NCBI GenBank assembly: GCA_903830285.1
Contig: CAIKTE010000219.1
Span: forward strand, 59,669 to 123,668
DNA length: 64,000 nucleotides
Source: an uncultured Chitinophagaceae bacterium
GTDB taxonomy: Bacteria > Bacteroidota > Bacteroidia > Chitinophagales > Chitinophagaceae
Direction: 5' to 3'
Below the pieces are notes generated by a model. That model had not been told where the DNA came from and made no database searches. It saw only the letters and a list, made by a program, of their open reading frames with translations. A program made the position numbers and the translations under genes. Positions 63,543-64,000 of this stretch are shown one piece after another; position 1 is the first letter of the stretch, and every line of letters begins with the position of its first letter.

Positions 63543-63660
63543 CACTCGAACCTATTTGTTCTTATTTGTTTCTGCATGTTCCTGTTTTCTATGTAACTCA
63601 ATGATATAAGGCATTACAGCCAATATAAAAAAGCATAAAATAGCCAAGACAAAAAAATTC

Positions 63661-63680
63661 CTTGCCCCTAATCTTGCCCC
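63661..63680. repeat. Tandem CTTGCCCC repeats near the integrase start
   Basis: CTTGCCCC at 63661-63668 and 63673-63680, 12 bases apart, within 60 bases of the integrase ATG and close to the tRNA-tail repeat. Positioned like arm-type integrase binding sites; that role is inferred. Confidence 0.4.
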
Positions 63681-63720
63681 TTAATATATTTGTTTACTAT
63701 CTTTACTTAAAAATAAACGT

Positions 63721-64000
63721 ATGGCAAGAACAAGTGTAGGGGTCTCATTTGTTTTGAAAAACCCCAAAAACGAAACAAGCCCAGTTAAAGCAGTTTTTTG
63801 TTATAACGGCGTACAGTTTTATTATTATGAGAAAAAATTGTCTATCCCGACTAAGTATTGGAATAAGAGTCAAAAGAGAGCGAGAAATGTAAGTTCGTAT
63901 AATGAACATGCTGAGTTTAACACAACCTTGGATAATATTCAAGCTGCAATACTTAACTGTTACAGAAAGTTTAAAAATGATCAATTAAAAGAACCCTCAT
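63721..64000 (+). CDS. Tyrosine-type site-specific integrase, N-terminal part (truncated by window end)
   Basis: 93 residues are visible from the ATG at 63721 and the frame stays open to the window end. ARTSVGVSFVLKNPKN, KAVFCYNGVQFYYYEKKLSIPTKYWNKSQKRARN and LDNIQAAILNCYRKFKND match the N-terminal arm-binding and core-binding region of Bacteroidota phage/ICE integrases. The catalytic domain lies outside the window. It sits next to a tRNA-tail repeat and tandem CTTGCCCC repeats, as expected for the left end of an integrated element. A one-mismatch -7 element TATCTTTA precedes it by about 15 bases. Confidence 0.85.
   Translation, partial: MARTSVGVSFVLKNPKNETSPVKAVFCYNGVQFYYYEKKLSIPTKYWNKSQKRARNVSSYNEHAEFNTTLDNIQAAILNCYRKFKNDQLKEPS

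Noticed and set aside
63541..63560. Intact tRNA gene near the integrase
   Set aside because: Only a T-loop and acceptor end are present; no anticodon arm, D-arm or matching 5' acceptor strand lies upstream on the minus strand.
63745..63984. 79-codon minus-strand frame
   Set aside because: It is antisense to a clear integrase N-terminus on the plus strand.

Overview
The window is a chromosomal segment of a Bacteroidota bacterium, most likely of the Chitinophagales/Chitinophagaceae type. Support comes from the low-GC sequence, family-level matches (DUF2480, PepSY-like DUF2874, a T9SS sorting domain, GxxExxY, two-domain periplasmic amidohydrolases, LpxD/KdsD lipopolysaccharide genes) and promoters of the Bacteroidota form TTTG-N19-TAnnTTTG. 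The genus cannot be read from the sequence. No CRISPR array, rRNA or intact tRNA was seen.

Layout. 0-19 kb is mainly housekeeping: the 3' end of mnmG, two secreted amidohydrolase-like genes, polA, an NTF2-like gene, a DUF2480 gene, a SurA/PpiD-type periplasmic foldase, nadA, lpxD, a GH20 hexosaminidase, a chromate transporter and a DUF3089 lipoprotein. 19-30 kb is a complete uptake-hydrogenase locus. A leftward unit (small HPGH membrane protein, hypA-B-F-C-D-E) diverges from a rightward unit (small subunit, large subunit, cytochrome b, maturation protease). The small subunit has the six-cysteine proximal-cluster signature of oxygen-tolerant group 1 [NiFe] hydrogenases, and the divergent promoter holds two TGA-N6-TCA boxes of Crp/Fnr type. 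30-38.6 kb has recQ, kdsD, a mannose-1-phosphate guanylyltransferase, a PIF1-like helicase with a RecQ-style tail, a frameshifted GxxExxY gene flanked by short repeats, a tail-less SSB and a zinc-ribbon gene behind operator-like dyads.

38.9-42 kb is the most unusual protein-coding locus: a leftward operon of a stand-alone SET-domain protein, an ATP-grasp ligase, and a second ATP-grasp ligase fused to a SET domain. It looks like an uncharacterised peptide-ligation plus methylation system. 42-52.9 kb carries an AsmA-like protein, a FIST sensor with a hybrid histidine kinase, a DODA-type dioxygenase, an Mg2+ P-type ATPase with a leader of about 360 nt, and an ECF sigma/zinc anti-sigma pair. 53.5-54 kb has two tandem 30-residue membrane peptides that standard gene callers would miss. 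54-62.9 kb is a two-component system, a TolC/HlyD/RND efflux operon, and PepSY-like and beta-propeller genes. The same response-regulator box occurs at identical distance before the regulator gene and before the PepSY gene.

62.9-64 kb is a mobile-element landing site. Two copies of a tRNA 3' end plus terminator bracket a GIY-YIG nuclease gene, followed by the start of a tyrosine-integrase gene that runs off the window. Three intergenic regions (38.8, 53.1 and 63.0 kb) hold degenerate tandem repeats with an exact 11-bp period, two of them with long hairpins. I could not match these to a known element.
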